From CAVPTL01 sp963794415 (lineage in GTDB: Bacteria; Actinomycetota; Thermoleophilia; Gaiellales; JAICJC01): a stretch of 64,000 nt of DNA. The stretch's first letter is position 1. Every line of letters starts with the position of its first letter. Of the stretch, positions 1-7,550 are shown one piece after another. Under the pieces are notes generated by a model, which ran no database searches, was not told where the DNA came from, and worked only from the letters and a program-made list of their open reading frames with translations. Made by a program: the position numbers and the translations under genes. The stretch spans positions 1,240,001 to 1,304,000 of the forward strand of contig CAWCDI010000001.1 of assembly GCA_963794415.1 (NCBI GenBank). The letters run 5' to 3'.

Positions 1-185
1 CATCCGTGGTGCACCCCCATCGCGTTGTTGGCGGTGATGGGGCCGTCGATGAAGCTGAACTTCTGGTTGCCGCGATTGGCGTCGCGCAGCACCTCGAAGG
101 TGCGCTCGGACTCCCATCGCTCGAGCGTGCGATGCTCCAGCGCGATGTGGTCGGGCTTCGACGGGACGGGCTCAAACGGAGGCAT
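1..185 (-). CDS. ileS: Isoleucyl-tRNA synthetase, N-terminal fragment
   Basis: The gene starts at 185 and runs off the left edge, so only about 61 codons are present. The fragment contains FSFIDGPITANNAMGVHH, the HIGH-type ATP-binding signature in the PITANNxMGVHH form seen near residue 50 of large isoleucyl-tRNA synthetases. The enzyme charges tRNA-Ile in the cytoplasm. There is no room for a long leader before the start, and no T-box-like structure is visible in the roughly 75 bases up to the next gene. Identification rests on this signature alone, but it is distinctive. Confidence 0.85.
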   Translation of the reverse strand, partial: MPPFEPVPSKPDHIALEHRTLERWESERTFEVLRDANRGNQKFSFIDGPITANNAMGVHHG

Positions 186-261
186 GCGCGTAGTGTATTG
201 ATGCGCGCAGAGACGGGTCACCGCCGCACGGATGCGACGATGGCAGGGGGTCGCCTACCGC

Positions 262-408
262 TCAGAAATCGGTGTCGTTGCGATGGCAGTAGTCGTCGAA
301 AGCAGCGTGCTTTGCGAGGTAGGTGCTGAGCTCGGTGAAGCCGAACTCGAACCACTCCGACAGCCAGCGCTCGTCGATCTCCACATGCTTTTCGTGCACG
401 TCGTCCAT
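262..408 (-). CDS. Small acidic hypothetical protein (48 aa)
   Basis: A 48-residue protein rich in Asp, Glu and His (starts MDDVHEKHVEIDERW, ends HRNDTDF). A strong GGAGG ribosome binding site lies nine bases before the ATG, which is the main reason to believe it. There is no membrane segment, signal peptide or recognised motif. It lies upstream of and co-directional with ileS, so it could share its transcript. Function unknown. Confidence 0.6.
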   Translation of the reverse strand: MDDVHEKHVEIDERWLSEWFEFGFTELSTYLAKHAAFDDYCHRNDTDF

Positions 409-537
409 GGATCGCTTCCTCCGGGCTGGGGGTCGGTGCCCGGATGCCGTAGATTCCGCCTGCGACCGAGAACTCCTTTGGCCGAGACTCCGTTGACCTT
501 TTGATCGGCCACCGGCGGCGAACCCTTTACCCCTTGC

Positions 538-1074
538 TTACACAGTGCCGGGAAGCGGGTGCCCGAGGGCGCGCTCGAGCGCCTCGACGCTGTTGGCAAA
601 CGCAATCTCGGAGCGGGGCGGCAGCTCACCGGGAGCGATCCACACCAGCTCGCTCACGTCGTCCGCCGCGCGGGCGATACCACCGCTGACCACGGCGGTG
701 AAGTAGATGTTGAGCGTGTGGGCCCCCTCGCCGTAGCGGTCGGGGAACGTGCCGAGGTACCCGGTGAGCTCGATCTCGAGCCCGGTCTCCTCCATCAGCT
801 CGCGGCGCACCGCGAGCTCCGGGCTCTCCCCCGCCTCGATGAAGCCGCCCGGCAGGTCGAGCATGCCGAGCGCCGGCTCGATGGCCCGCCGGGTGAAGAG
901 GATGGCGCCGTCGCGGCGCGTCACGATCGCAGTCGCCGTGGGCGCCGGATTGTCGTAGAGCACCAGGCCACAGGCGGGGCAGTGCAGGCGCACCTCGCCC
1001 GACGGGCCCACGGGGCCGGTCACGAGATCGGCGGCGCACCGCGGGCAGTGCACCCAGCCGGTGAGGGCGCTCAC
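538..1074 (-). CDS. NUDIX hydrolase with N-terminal zinc ribbon
   Basis: The 178-residue protein begins with a zinc ribbon (CPRC at 10-13, CPAC at 32-35), followed by a NUDIX fold. The Nudix box spans about 76-98 (GGFIEAGE, then REL and EETG), so the Mg2+-binding glutamates are intact. NUDIX enzymes hydrolyse nucleoside diphosphates linked to another moiety; the ribbon-plus-Nudix layout resembles NADH pyrophosphatase-like and ADP-ribose-type members, but the substrate cannot be read from sequence. The GTG start overlaps the stop of the upstream serine hydrolase (GTGA), implying translational coupling. Confidence 0.88.
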   Translation of the reverse strand: MSALTGWVHCPRCAADLVTGPVGPSGEVRLHCPACGLVLYDNPAPTATAIVTRRDGAILFTRRAIEPALGMLDLPGGFIEAGESPELAVRRELMEETGLEIELTGYLGTFPDRYGEGAHTLNIYFTAVVSGGIARAADDVSELVWIAPGELPPRSEIAFANSVEALERALGHPLPGTV

Positions 1075-2072
1075 GCCGCGCTCCACTCCGCCAGCACGGC
1101 GTCGCACAGATCCGGCCACGCCCCGGGGCGCATCGGCCAGCCGGAGTACGTGCTGCGGTTGGCGAGGCACACCAGGCCGAGCCGCGCGGCGGGATCGGCG
1201 AAGAAGAGCGTCCCCGAGGCGCCGAAGTGCGAGAGCGTCGCGGGCGAGGTGGCCGCACCCGTCCAGTGCGGGGTCTTCGCGTCGCGCACGTCGCAGCCCA
1301 GCGACCAGTCGGCCAGGTCCCAGGTCTGGAACGACTCGATGCCGCCTGCAAGCCCGGGGAACGCGACCGCCGACATCTCGGCAAACGTCTCCTGCGCCAT
1401 CAGCGGTGCACCGCCGGCGAGCAGCATCTGCACGAACCGGGCATACGCCGAGGCGGTGGCAAACGCGCCGCCCGCAGCGGTCGCGCGAGCGCGCCACTCG
1501 CGGCTGTTGAAGAGCGCCGCCCCCGATCCCGAGAGCCCCGGCTCGCGGACATCCAGCGCACGGGCGTGCTCGCTCTCGGGAAGGCCCAGGAACGCGTCCA
1601 TCCCGAGCGGCTCGATCACCGCCTCGCGCACGTAGTCGGCGTAGGGAATCCCGGTGGCCTCGGCGAGCAGCGCGCCCAGCACGGCGTAGCCCTCGTTCGA
1701 GTAGATCCGGCGCGTCGCCGGCGGGCAGACGGGCTCGACGTCGATCGACCGGACACCTCGCGGCCCCACCTCCGGCAGCCCCGACGCGTGTGACAGCAGG
1801 TGGCGTGCGGTGATGGATCTGCGCGACTCGGTACCATAGGCCGGCAGGTGCTCGGCGGCTGGTGCGTCCAGCTCGAGCGCCCCCTCCTCGATGGCAATCA
1901 TCACTGCGGCGGCCACGAGCGGCTTGGTCAGCGAGGCGAGGGCGTAGAGGCTCTCGGGCCTTCCGGCACCGGCAAAACGCGACGCGATCTCTCCACTCTG
2001 CCCAACCACGACAGCCGAAACAGCCGGGACGTTTGACGTTTCTGGCCACGTATCTATGATTTGCAGGGGCAT
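1071..2072 (-). CDS. Beta-lactamase-family serine hydrolase (class C / esterase-like)
   Basis: A 333-residue protein of the serine beta-lactamase/penicillin-binding-like fold. The SxxK nucleophile motif is SLTK at 47-50, the YxN motif is YSN at 124-126, and HFG near 282 takes the place of KTG. These are typical of class C-like esterases and D-aminopeptidases more than true beta-lactamases. No signal peptide is visible, so it is probably cytoplasmic. The ATG at 2072 is chosen because GAGG lies five bases upstream; a longer start at 2093 exists. It is first in a pair with the NUDIX gene. Confidence 0.85.
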   Translation of the reverse strand: MPLQIIDTWPETSNVPAVSAVVVGQSGEIASRFAGAGRPESLYALASLTKPLVAAAVMIAIEEGALELDAPAAEHLPAYGTESRRSITARHLLSHASGLPEVGPRGVRSIDVEPVCPPATRRIYSNEGYAVLGALLAEATGIPYADYVREAVIEPLGMDAFLGLPESEHARALDVREPGLSGSGAALFNSREWRARATAAGGAFATASAYARFVQMLLAGGAPLMAQETFAEMSAVAFPGLAGGIESFQTWDLADWSLGCDVRDAKTPHWTGAATSPATLSHFGASGTLFFADPAARLGLVCLANRSTYSGWPMRPGAWPDLCDAVLAEWSAA

Positions 2073-2135
2073 CGGCGCCTCAATCCTAGGCACAGGGGCA
2101 GGTATGAGCGTCGTTCACTCGAAGGTTTGAGGTCA

Positions 2136-2783
2136 ATGGCACGTATCGAGACACGCGATGAGGAGCAGCCGCAGATACCGGTCGGCCCCCCGCGAGGCGA
2201 CGAGGGACTGGACGACTGGTTCACGCGGCGGCTCGAGGCTCAGGGCATCGACGCGGGCCGCCACCGCATTCCGCTGGCGCGCATCTTCTCGGTCATCGGC
2301 CTGATCGTCGCCGTCGGCGCGCTCCTCTGGGTGCTGAACCAGGCCGCCAACTCGTCGTCGGGCAAGGACGCCTCGAAGACGACCACCACCCAGACCACGG
2401 GGGGCAACGGCGGGAAGTCGAACACCAACGACGGCGGCGGCAAGAAGAACACCACGCCGCCCGCCGTCCCGTGGAACAAGGTGAAGGTCACCGTGATCAA
2501 CGGAAACGGCGTGAGCGGTGCTGCGGGCGCCGCCGGCGACACGCTGAAGAACGCAGGCTGGAACATCGTGGACGACACCGGGAACACCAACGCGGGCACG
2601 ACGGTGACGGCCACCGAGGTCGTGTATCCGCCGGGCAAGGAGTCGTACGCGAAGACCGTTGCCGCCAAGCTCGGCCTCCCTGCGCCGGTCGCGGTGGCAG
2701 ACGTGCCTGAGGTGCCCTCCGACACGAGTACCGTGACGATCGTGCTCGGCCCCGACAACCTGGACAACGCCACCGTCGGATAG
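2136..2783 (+). CDS. Membrane-anchored LytR_C-domain protein
   Basis: A 215-residue protein with a cytoplasmic head of about 48 residues and one transmembrane helix at 49-68. A Ser/Thr/Asn/Gly/Lys-rich linker of about 50 residues follows, then a C-terminal domain (about 120-215) with VINGNGVSGAAGAAGDTLKNAGW (shown as its core, INGNGVSGAAG), the signature of LytR/CpsA/Psr C-terminal domains. The catalytic LCP domain is absent, so this is a stand-alone LytR_C protein, probably acting at the cell wall. The start at MARIE is chosen because upstream residues look non-coding. Confidence 0.8.
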   Translation: MARIETRDEEQPQIPVGPPRGDEGLDDWFTRRLEAQGIDAGRHRIPLARIFSVIGLIVAVGALLWVLNQAANSSSGKDASKTTTTQTTGGNGGKSNTNDGGGKKNTTPPAVPWNKVKVTVINGNGVSGAAGAAGDTLKNAGWNIVDDTGNTNAGTTVTATEVVYPPGKESYAKTVAAKLGLPAPVAVADVPEVPSDTSTVTIVLGPDNLDNATVG

Positions 2784-2827
2784 CCCGGCCGCAGGGGTCA
2801 TCGCGCCCGCCCCGAAAGGGCTTCACG

Positions 2828-3898
2828 ATGAATCCCTCGCGCACAGTCATCGAGATCCAGGCCCGCACGGTCGTAAAGGTCATCGCTCTCGTGCTGGCTG
2901 CGGTAGCGCTCGTCACCATCCTGAGCGCCGCGCGCGAGGTGCTCATCCTGCTGGCGGTGTCGCTCTTCCTGGCTGTCGCGCTCAACCCCGCGGTGGTGCT
3001 CCTCCAGCGCTGGATGCCTCGCGGCCTGGCGGTGGCCGCGGTGTTTCTCGGCCTGCTGGTGCTGATCGCGCTCTTCGTCGCCGCCCTCGCGATCCCGATC
3101 GTGAACCAGACCGACCACCTGCAGGACGCCGCGCCGGGGTACGTGGACCAGCTCAAGAAGAACCAGACGCTGAATGACCTGAACGAGCGCTACCACCTGG
3201 TCTCGAAGGCGAGCACCGCGGCGAGCGACCTGCCTCAGACCGTGTTCGGCGCCGCCGACAAGGTCGTGACCGGGGTGGCGGAGTCGGTCACGGCGATCTT
3301 CCTGACGCTCTTTCTGATGCTCGAGCTGCCGACGCTCAGCGCAGGGCTCCTCTCGCTGCTCCCGCCCGAGCGCGCCGAGCGCGTGCGGCGCGTGGCGATC
3401 GACGTGAACCGCCAGGTGGGCGGCTACGTGATCGGGAACCTCGCGATCTCGGTGATCGCCGGCCTCGTCACGGGCATCTCGCTCTGGATCCTGGGCGTCC
3501 CCTACCCCGTGCCGCTCGGCATCCTCATGGGCGTGTTCGACCTCGTGCCGCTGATTGGCGCGACCATCGGCGCGATCGCCGCCATCGGCGTGGCGTTCGC
3601 CGCCGAGGGGGCGACCGCCGGCATCATCATGCTGGTCGTGAACATCGTCTACCAGCAGGTGGAGAACCACGTGCTGCAGCCGATCGTCTACCGCCGCACG
3701 GTGCAGCTCTCGGCGTTCCTGGTGCTGGTCGCGGTGCTGATGGGCGGGGCGCTCCTCGGGGTGCTCGGCGCGCTGATCGCGATCCCGGTGGCCGGATCGA
3801 TCCAGGTGGTTGCCCGCGACCTGCTGGCCGGGCGCCGGCAGGCCGTCGCCCCGCTCCCGCCGCCGCCACCAGCCGATATCGAGCCCGAGCCGGCCTAG
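2828..3898 (+). CDS. AI-2E family transporter (TqsA/PerM-like permease)
   Basis: A 356-residue polytopic membrane protein. Two hydrophobic hairpins lie in the first 90 residues, then a soluble stretch (about 95-150), then four to five more helices from about 155 to 335 including the conserved PxxLGILMGVFDLVPLIGA region. This is the architecture of the AI-2E/UPF0118 permease family, whose members export small molecules or act as Na+/H+ antiporters. The tail is proline-rich. GAAAGGG precedes the ATG. Its stop shares the bases CTAG with the stop of the convergent decarboxylase. Confidence 0.88.
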   Translation: MNPSRTVIEIQARTVVKVIALVLAAVALVTILSAAREVLILLAVSLFLAVALNPAVVLLQRWMPRGLAVAAVFLGLLVLIALFVAALAIPIVNQTDHLQDAAPGYVDQLKKNQTLNDLNERYHLVSKASTAASDLPQTVFGAADKVVTGVAESVTAIFLTLFLMLELPTLSAGLLSLLPPERAERVRRVAIDVNRQVGGYVIGNLAISVIAGLVTGISLWILGVPYPVPLGILMGVFDLVPLIGATIGAIAAIGVAFAAEGATAGIIMLVVNIVYQQVENHVLQPIVYRRTVQLSAFLVLVAVLMGGALLGVLGALIAIPVAGSIQVVARDLLAGRRQAVAPLPPPPPADIEPEPA

Positions 3899-5319
3899 CT
3901 TCTCGCTGCGGACTGGAGCAGCTCCCAGGCCCGCGCGACGTGAGGCTCCCCCGTGCCGCCGTTGCCCACGGCCAGGTGAATCGCGTAGCGGCCGTTCAGC
4001 TGGGTGTGCGAGAGGTAGACGTCGCCGGCGGCGTTCACCGAGCGCAGGATGTGCTCGTTGTGGCGGTCGATCTGCTGCTCGTCGTCCATCCCGGCGGGCC
4101 GGTGCCGGAAGTTGACGGTCGAGAACGGCACCGGGGCAAGCAGCTCCCACCCCGGGGCCGCGGCGAGCCACGACTCCACCATCCGCGCCAGCCGCACGTG
4201 CTCGCGGATGATCTCCGCCAGGCCGTCGGCGCCGTATGCGCGCAGCACCATCCAGAGCTTCAGCGAGCGAAACCGGCGCCCGAGGGCGATCCCGTAGTCC
4301 ATGAGGTTCACCACGCCCGGCTGATCGGTTCGCAGGTACTCCGGTACCAGCGAGAACGCGGCGCGCATCTGGTCGGGCCGCGATGTCCAGAGAAGGCTGC
4401 AGTCCATGGGCGTGAGCATCCACTTGTGCGGGTTGATCACGATGGAGTCCGCGCGATCGCACCCGTCCAGCACGAAGCGGAGCTCCGGTGCGAGCGCAGC
4501 AGATCCGCCGTAGGCGGCGTCGACGTGCAGCCAGAGCCCGTGTCGCTCGCAGATGCCGGCCACCGCTCTCACCGGATCGATGCTGGTGGACGATGTGGTG
4601 CCGACCGTGGCCACCGCCGCGATGGGGCGGTGACCGGCCGCGATGTCTGCCTCGACGGCCGCTTCGAGCTCGCCGGCGTCCATCCGGTAGAGGCTATCGG
4701 TGCCGATCGGGCGGAACCCGTCGCGCCCGAGCCCCAGCGCGATGCACGCCTTCTCCACCGACGAATGTGCCTCACGCGATGCGTACACCCGAAGCGCGGG
4801 AAGATCAGCGCGGCCCGCCATGCCGCGGTCGCGCACGTCGAGGCCCGCCGCCTCGCGTGCGGCAGCGAGGGCGGTGAAGGTGGATGTCGATGCCGTGTCG
4901 GTGATCTGCCCGAGCCAGCCCGCGGGCAGGCCGACCAGCTCGGCAGTCCACGCGAGCACCACCTGCTCGAGCTCGGTGGCGGCAGGAGAGGTCTGCCAGA
5001 GCATCGCGTTCACGTTCAGGGTCGCGGTCATCATCTCGCCGAGGATCCCCGGCCCCGAGCCGGTGTTCGCGAAGTACGCCAGGAACCCGGGATGGTTCCA
5101 GTGCGTGAGCCCGGGCACGATCAGCCGGTCGACGTCGGCGATCATCTGCGAGAGCGGCTCACCCGATGACGGCGGGTGAGCCGGGAGCGATGCCGCCACG
5201 TCGCCCGGCGCGACCGACGGCGAGACCGGCAGCTCCCCGGAACGCTCCAGGAAGTCGGCAGCCCAGTCGGCGGCCTCGTGGAGGGCCGCGCGGATCTCGT
5301 CGCTGGACGGCCCGGTCAA
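3895..5319 (-). CDS. PLP-dependent decarboxylase, aromatic amino acid/DABA decarboxylase group
   Basis: A 474-residue group II PLP decarboxylase. Visible residues are the ring-stacking His185 (EAHSS), Asp267 in HVDAAYGG that binds the pyridine nitrogen, and the Schiff-base Lys299 in NPHKW. The family includes aromatic amino acid, glutamate and 2,4-diaminobutyrate decarboxylases; the substrate is not evident. Translation most likely begins at TTG (5319), overlapping the aminotransferase stop as TTGA. The tight pairing with a class III aminotransferase suggests one two-step amine pathway. Confidence 0.87.
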   Translation of the reverse strand: MTGPSSDEIRAALHEAADWAADFLERSGELPVSPSVAPGDVAASLPAHPPSSGEPLSQMIADVDRLIVPGLTHWNHPGFLAYFANTGSGPGILGEMMTATLNVNAMLWQTSPAATELEQVVLAWTAELVGLPAGWLGQITDTASTSTFTALAAAREAAGLDVRDRGMAGRADLPALRVYASREAHSSVEKACIALGLGRDGFRPIGTDSLYRMDAGELEAAVEADIAAGHRPIAAVATVGTTSSTSIDPVRAVAGICERHGLWLHVDAAYGGSAALAPELRFVLDGCDRADSIVINPHKWMLTPMDCSLLWTSRPDQMRAAFSLVPEYLRTDQPGVVNLMDYGIALGRRFRSLKLWMVLRAYGADGLAEIIREHVRLARMVESWLAAAPGWELLAPVPFSTVNFRHRPAGMDDEQQIDRHNEHILRSVNAAGDVYLSHTQLNGRYAIHLAVGNGGTGEPHVARAWELLQSAARS

Positions 5320-6605
5320 AGCTTCTGCTCGACCGCCTCGAGCGCCGCGTCGAGCTTGGTGATGAGCTCGTCGGTCTGGGCATCGGTGATGATGAGCGGC
5401 GGCGCCAGGAGCACCGCATCCATGTGCTCGTTGCCTACGGGCGTCGGGCACCCGTAGATCATCAGGTCGCGATCGCGGGCGGCACCGGCCAGGCCGTACG
5501 AGATGCCGTCGGATTCGGCGAATCGCGTCCCGTCGGGCCGGCGCAGCTCGATCCCCTGGAGCATCCCGCGCCCGCGCAGGCCGTGCATGATGGGGTGCCG
5601 CGCCTGCAGCTCCTCGAGGCGGGTGCGAAGGCGCGCACCCTTCTCGGCGGCGGCCTCGACGAGCCCCTCCTCCTCGATGGTGTCGATCACGGCGCAGCCC
5701 ACAGCGGCGCCCAGCGGGTAGCCCGAGAAGGTGTGCCCGTAGGTGAACCCCTTCGACGACGACACCACCTCGCGGATCTGGCGTGACGCGACCATGCCCG
5801 AGAGCGGCACCATGCCGCCGCTGATCGCCTTGCCGAAGGTGATCACATCGGGCGTCGCGCCGAAGTGCTCGCTCGCAAACCACTTCCCCGTGCGGCCGAA
5901 GCCGGTGATGACCTCGTCGGCGATGAGCAGCACCTCGTAGCGGTCGCACACCTCGCGCACCGCCTGGAGGTAGCCCTCCGGCAGGTCGACAGCCGCCCCG
6001 GACGATCCGGTCAGGGGCTCGACGACGAAGGCTGCGACGTGGTCGCCGCCGCGCGACTGGATGGCGGCCTCGAGCGCTGCCGCTCCCTCCTCGGCGGTCG
6101 CGGAGTTCGGGACGGAGGCGTACTTCTGGAGCAGCAGCTCGAACGGCGCGCGCCACCGCGACCCCGAGAGCGAGAGCGCGCCGAGCGTCGAGCCGTGATA
6201 GCTCGTGACCCGCGACAGGAACTCGATCTTGCCGGGCTTTCCCTGGAGCTCCCAGTAGAGGATCGCCAGGTGCATGGCAGACTCGTTGGCCTCCGACCCG
6301 GACGAGTTGAAGAAGCACCACTCGAGCTCGCCCGGGGCGATCCGGCGGATCCGCTCCGCGAGATCGAGCATCGGCTGGTTGCGAAACGAGAAGCGGTAGG
6401 TGAATGCGAGCTCGGCCGACTGGCGCTGAACCGCCTCCACCACCTTCGGGTGGCAGTGGCCGAGGAGCATCACCATGGCGCCGCCACAGGCATCCAGATA
6501 GGTGCGGCCGTCGGCCTCGATGTAGCACCCGTGGGCGCGGTCGGCGATCGGCAGGACAGTGCCGGGGCTTGCGGTCATTGAGTAGTCGATGTCGGAGAGA
6601 GTCAT
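5316..6605 (-). CDS. Class III aminotransferase
   Basis: A 429-residue fold-type I PLP enzyme. It shows the SSGSEANE phosphate-binding loop near 101, YHGST near 136, ADEV with Asp230 for the pyridine nitrogen, and Lys259 in TFGKAISGG. Class III enzymes transfer amino groups from omega-amino acids or diamines. It is first in a two-gene unit with the decarboxylase. The combination recalls diaminobutyrate aminotransferase plus decarboxylase making 1,3-diaminopropane, but a pyruvate-dependent omega-aminotransferase is equally possible. Confidence 0.87.
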   Translation of the reverse strand: MTLSDIDYSMTASPGTVLPIADRAHGCYIEADGRTYLDACGGAMVMLLGHCHPKVVEAVQRQSAELAFTYRFSFRNQPMLDLAERIRRIAPGELEWCFFNSSGSEANESAMHLAILYWELQGKPGKIEFLSRVTSYHGSTLGALSLSGSRWRAPFELLLQKYASVPNSATAEEGAAALEAAIQSRGGDHVAAFVVEPLTGSSGAAVDLPEGYLQAVREVCDRYEVLLIADEVITGFGRTGKWFASEHFGATPDVITFGKAISGGMVPLSGMVASRQIREVVSSSKGFTYGHTFSGYPLGAAVGCAVIDTIEEEGLVEAAAEKGARLRTRLEELQARHPIMHGLRGRGMLQGIELRRPDGTRFAESDGISYGLAGAARDRDLMIYGCPTPVGNEHMDAVLLAPPLIITDAQTDELITKLDAALEAVEQKL

Positions 6606-6713
6606 GGTGCGAGTCTATCCGCACCTCCGAATCGTCTGCCCAGACCAGGGCATGCGGTGTGCATACACGGTGCTCGGCACCGCCTATTCACCCCCGATCG
6701 CTACCCTGAATGG

Positions 6714-7550
6714 ATGCGAGAAAAGCCCATTACCGGCCGTGAGTGCGCACGCGCTCTCTGGCTGCTCGGACTGACTGCGCCGGTCACCGAGGCCGAGCTC
6801 TCGTCCGCCTGGCGCGGTCGTCTGCGGCAGGCCCACCCCGATCTCCACGCGGCGTCCGAGCAGCGCGTCGAGGCCGCCACCCTGCTCACGCGCGCGCTGA
6901 ACGACGCCCGCGCGGTGGTGGGCGAGTGGATCGCCTCGGGCCGGCCGTGGCCGAGCCGCGACGGCACCGTGTCGGTCTCGCTCAACATGTTCGAGCCCGA
7001 GCCGTGGCCCGAGCGCGAGCCCGAGCCGCCCGTCGCGCCGGTGTGCCGCCACACGGGCCTCAGGCGTGGCGACCGCGTGCGGGTCTGGCCCTACGACGGC
7101 GAGCTCCAGATCGTCTCGGACACCGAACGTGATCCCGACCGCAACGAGACGTGGGTGAACCTGCTCGGCTCGGGCTCCGTGCGCGCCGATCGGGTCAGGC
7201 TCGCCGCCTATGGCTGCCCCATCTGCGGCATGTGCGGCGGCCCGCGCCAGGAGTGGGTCACCGTCCGCCCCTGCCCCGCATGTCTCATCGACCTGCGCCG
7301 GCTCGATCAGCGCCCCGACGAGGCGCCCCGCATCCGCGCAGCCATCGAGGCGCGGGCCCACGCCGGCCGTACCATGGCCGAAGAGCTGGAGCATCCCTGG
7401 CTCGTCGAACGGGCCGCCGAGCGATCCCAGTGGGCGCGCGGCCTGAAGCGAGCGTCGAGTGACGACCTCACCGCGGCGCTCCTCTCAGCGTTCAGCCGCG
7501 CGTACGAGCGATGGGCCGAGCAGACGCCGGTGTCGGGTCAGACCGACTGA
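6714..7550 (+). CDS. J-domain-like protein with a C-terminal zinc-knuckle region
   Basis: A 278-residue protein. Residues about 8-60 resemble a DnaJ J-domain: helix II is followed by a QAHPD loop (HPD is the Hsp70-stimulating motif) and a helix rich in Ala and Arg. A KOW/SH3-like stretch (GDRVRVWPYDGE) lies near 115. Near 165 comes a cysteine cluster, CPICGMCGG and then CPAC, that could bind zinc. Full DnaJ features (Gly/Phe region, four CxxCxGxG repeats) are absent. The ATG at 6714 was chosen because the reading starts to look protein-like there. Its end overlaps the convergent TPP enzyme by 13 bases. Confidence 0.65.
   Translation: MREKPITGRECARALWLLGLTAPVTEAELSSAWRGRLRQAHPDLHAASEQRVEAATLLTRALNDARAVVGEWIASGRPWPSRDGTVSVSLNMFEPEPWPEREPEPPVAPVCRHTGLRRGDRVRVWPYDGELQIVSDTERDPDRNETWVNLLGSGSVRADRVRLAAYGCPICGMCGGPRQEWVTVRPCPACLIDLRRLDQRPDEAPRIRAAIEARAHAGRTMAEELEHPWLVERAAERSQWARGLKRASSDDLTAALLSAFSRAYERWAEQTPVSGQTD

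Noticed and set aside
538..2049. A 503-codon open frame on the minus strand spanning two genes
   Set aside because: Only the last 178 codons read as a NUDIX protein; the rest is the Arg/Ala-rich shadow of the serine hydrolase in another frame.
2133..2801. Long open frames opposite the LytR_C gene
   Set aside because: They are Arg/Val-rich antisense shadows common in GC-rich DNA and lack any motif or ribosome binding site.
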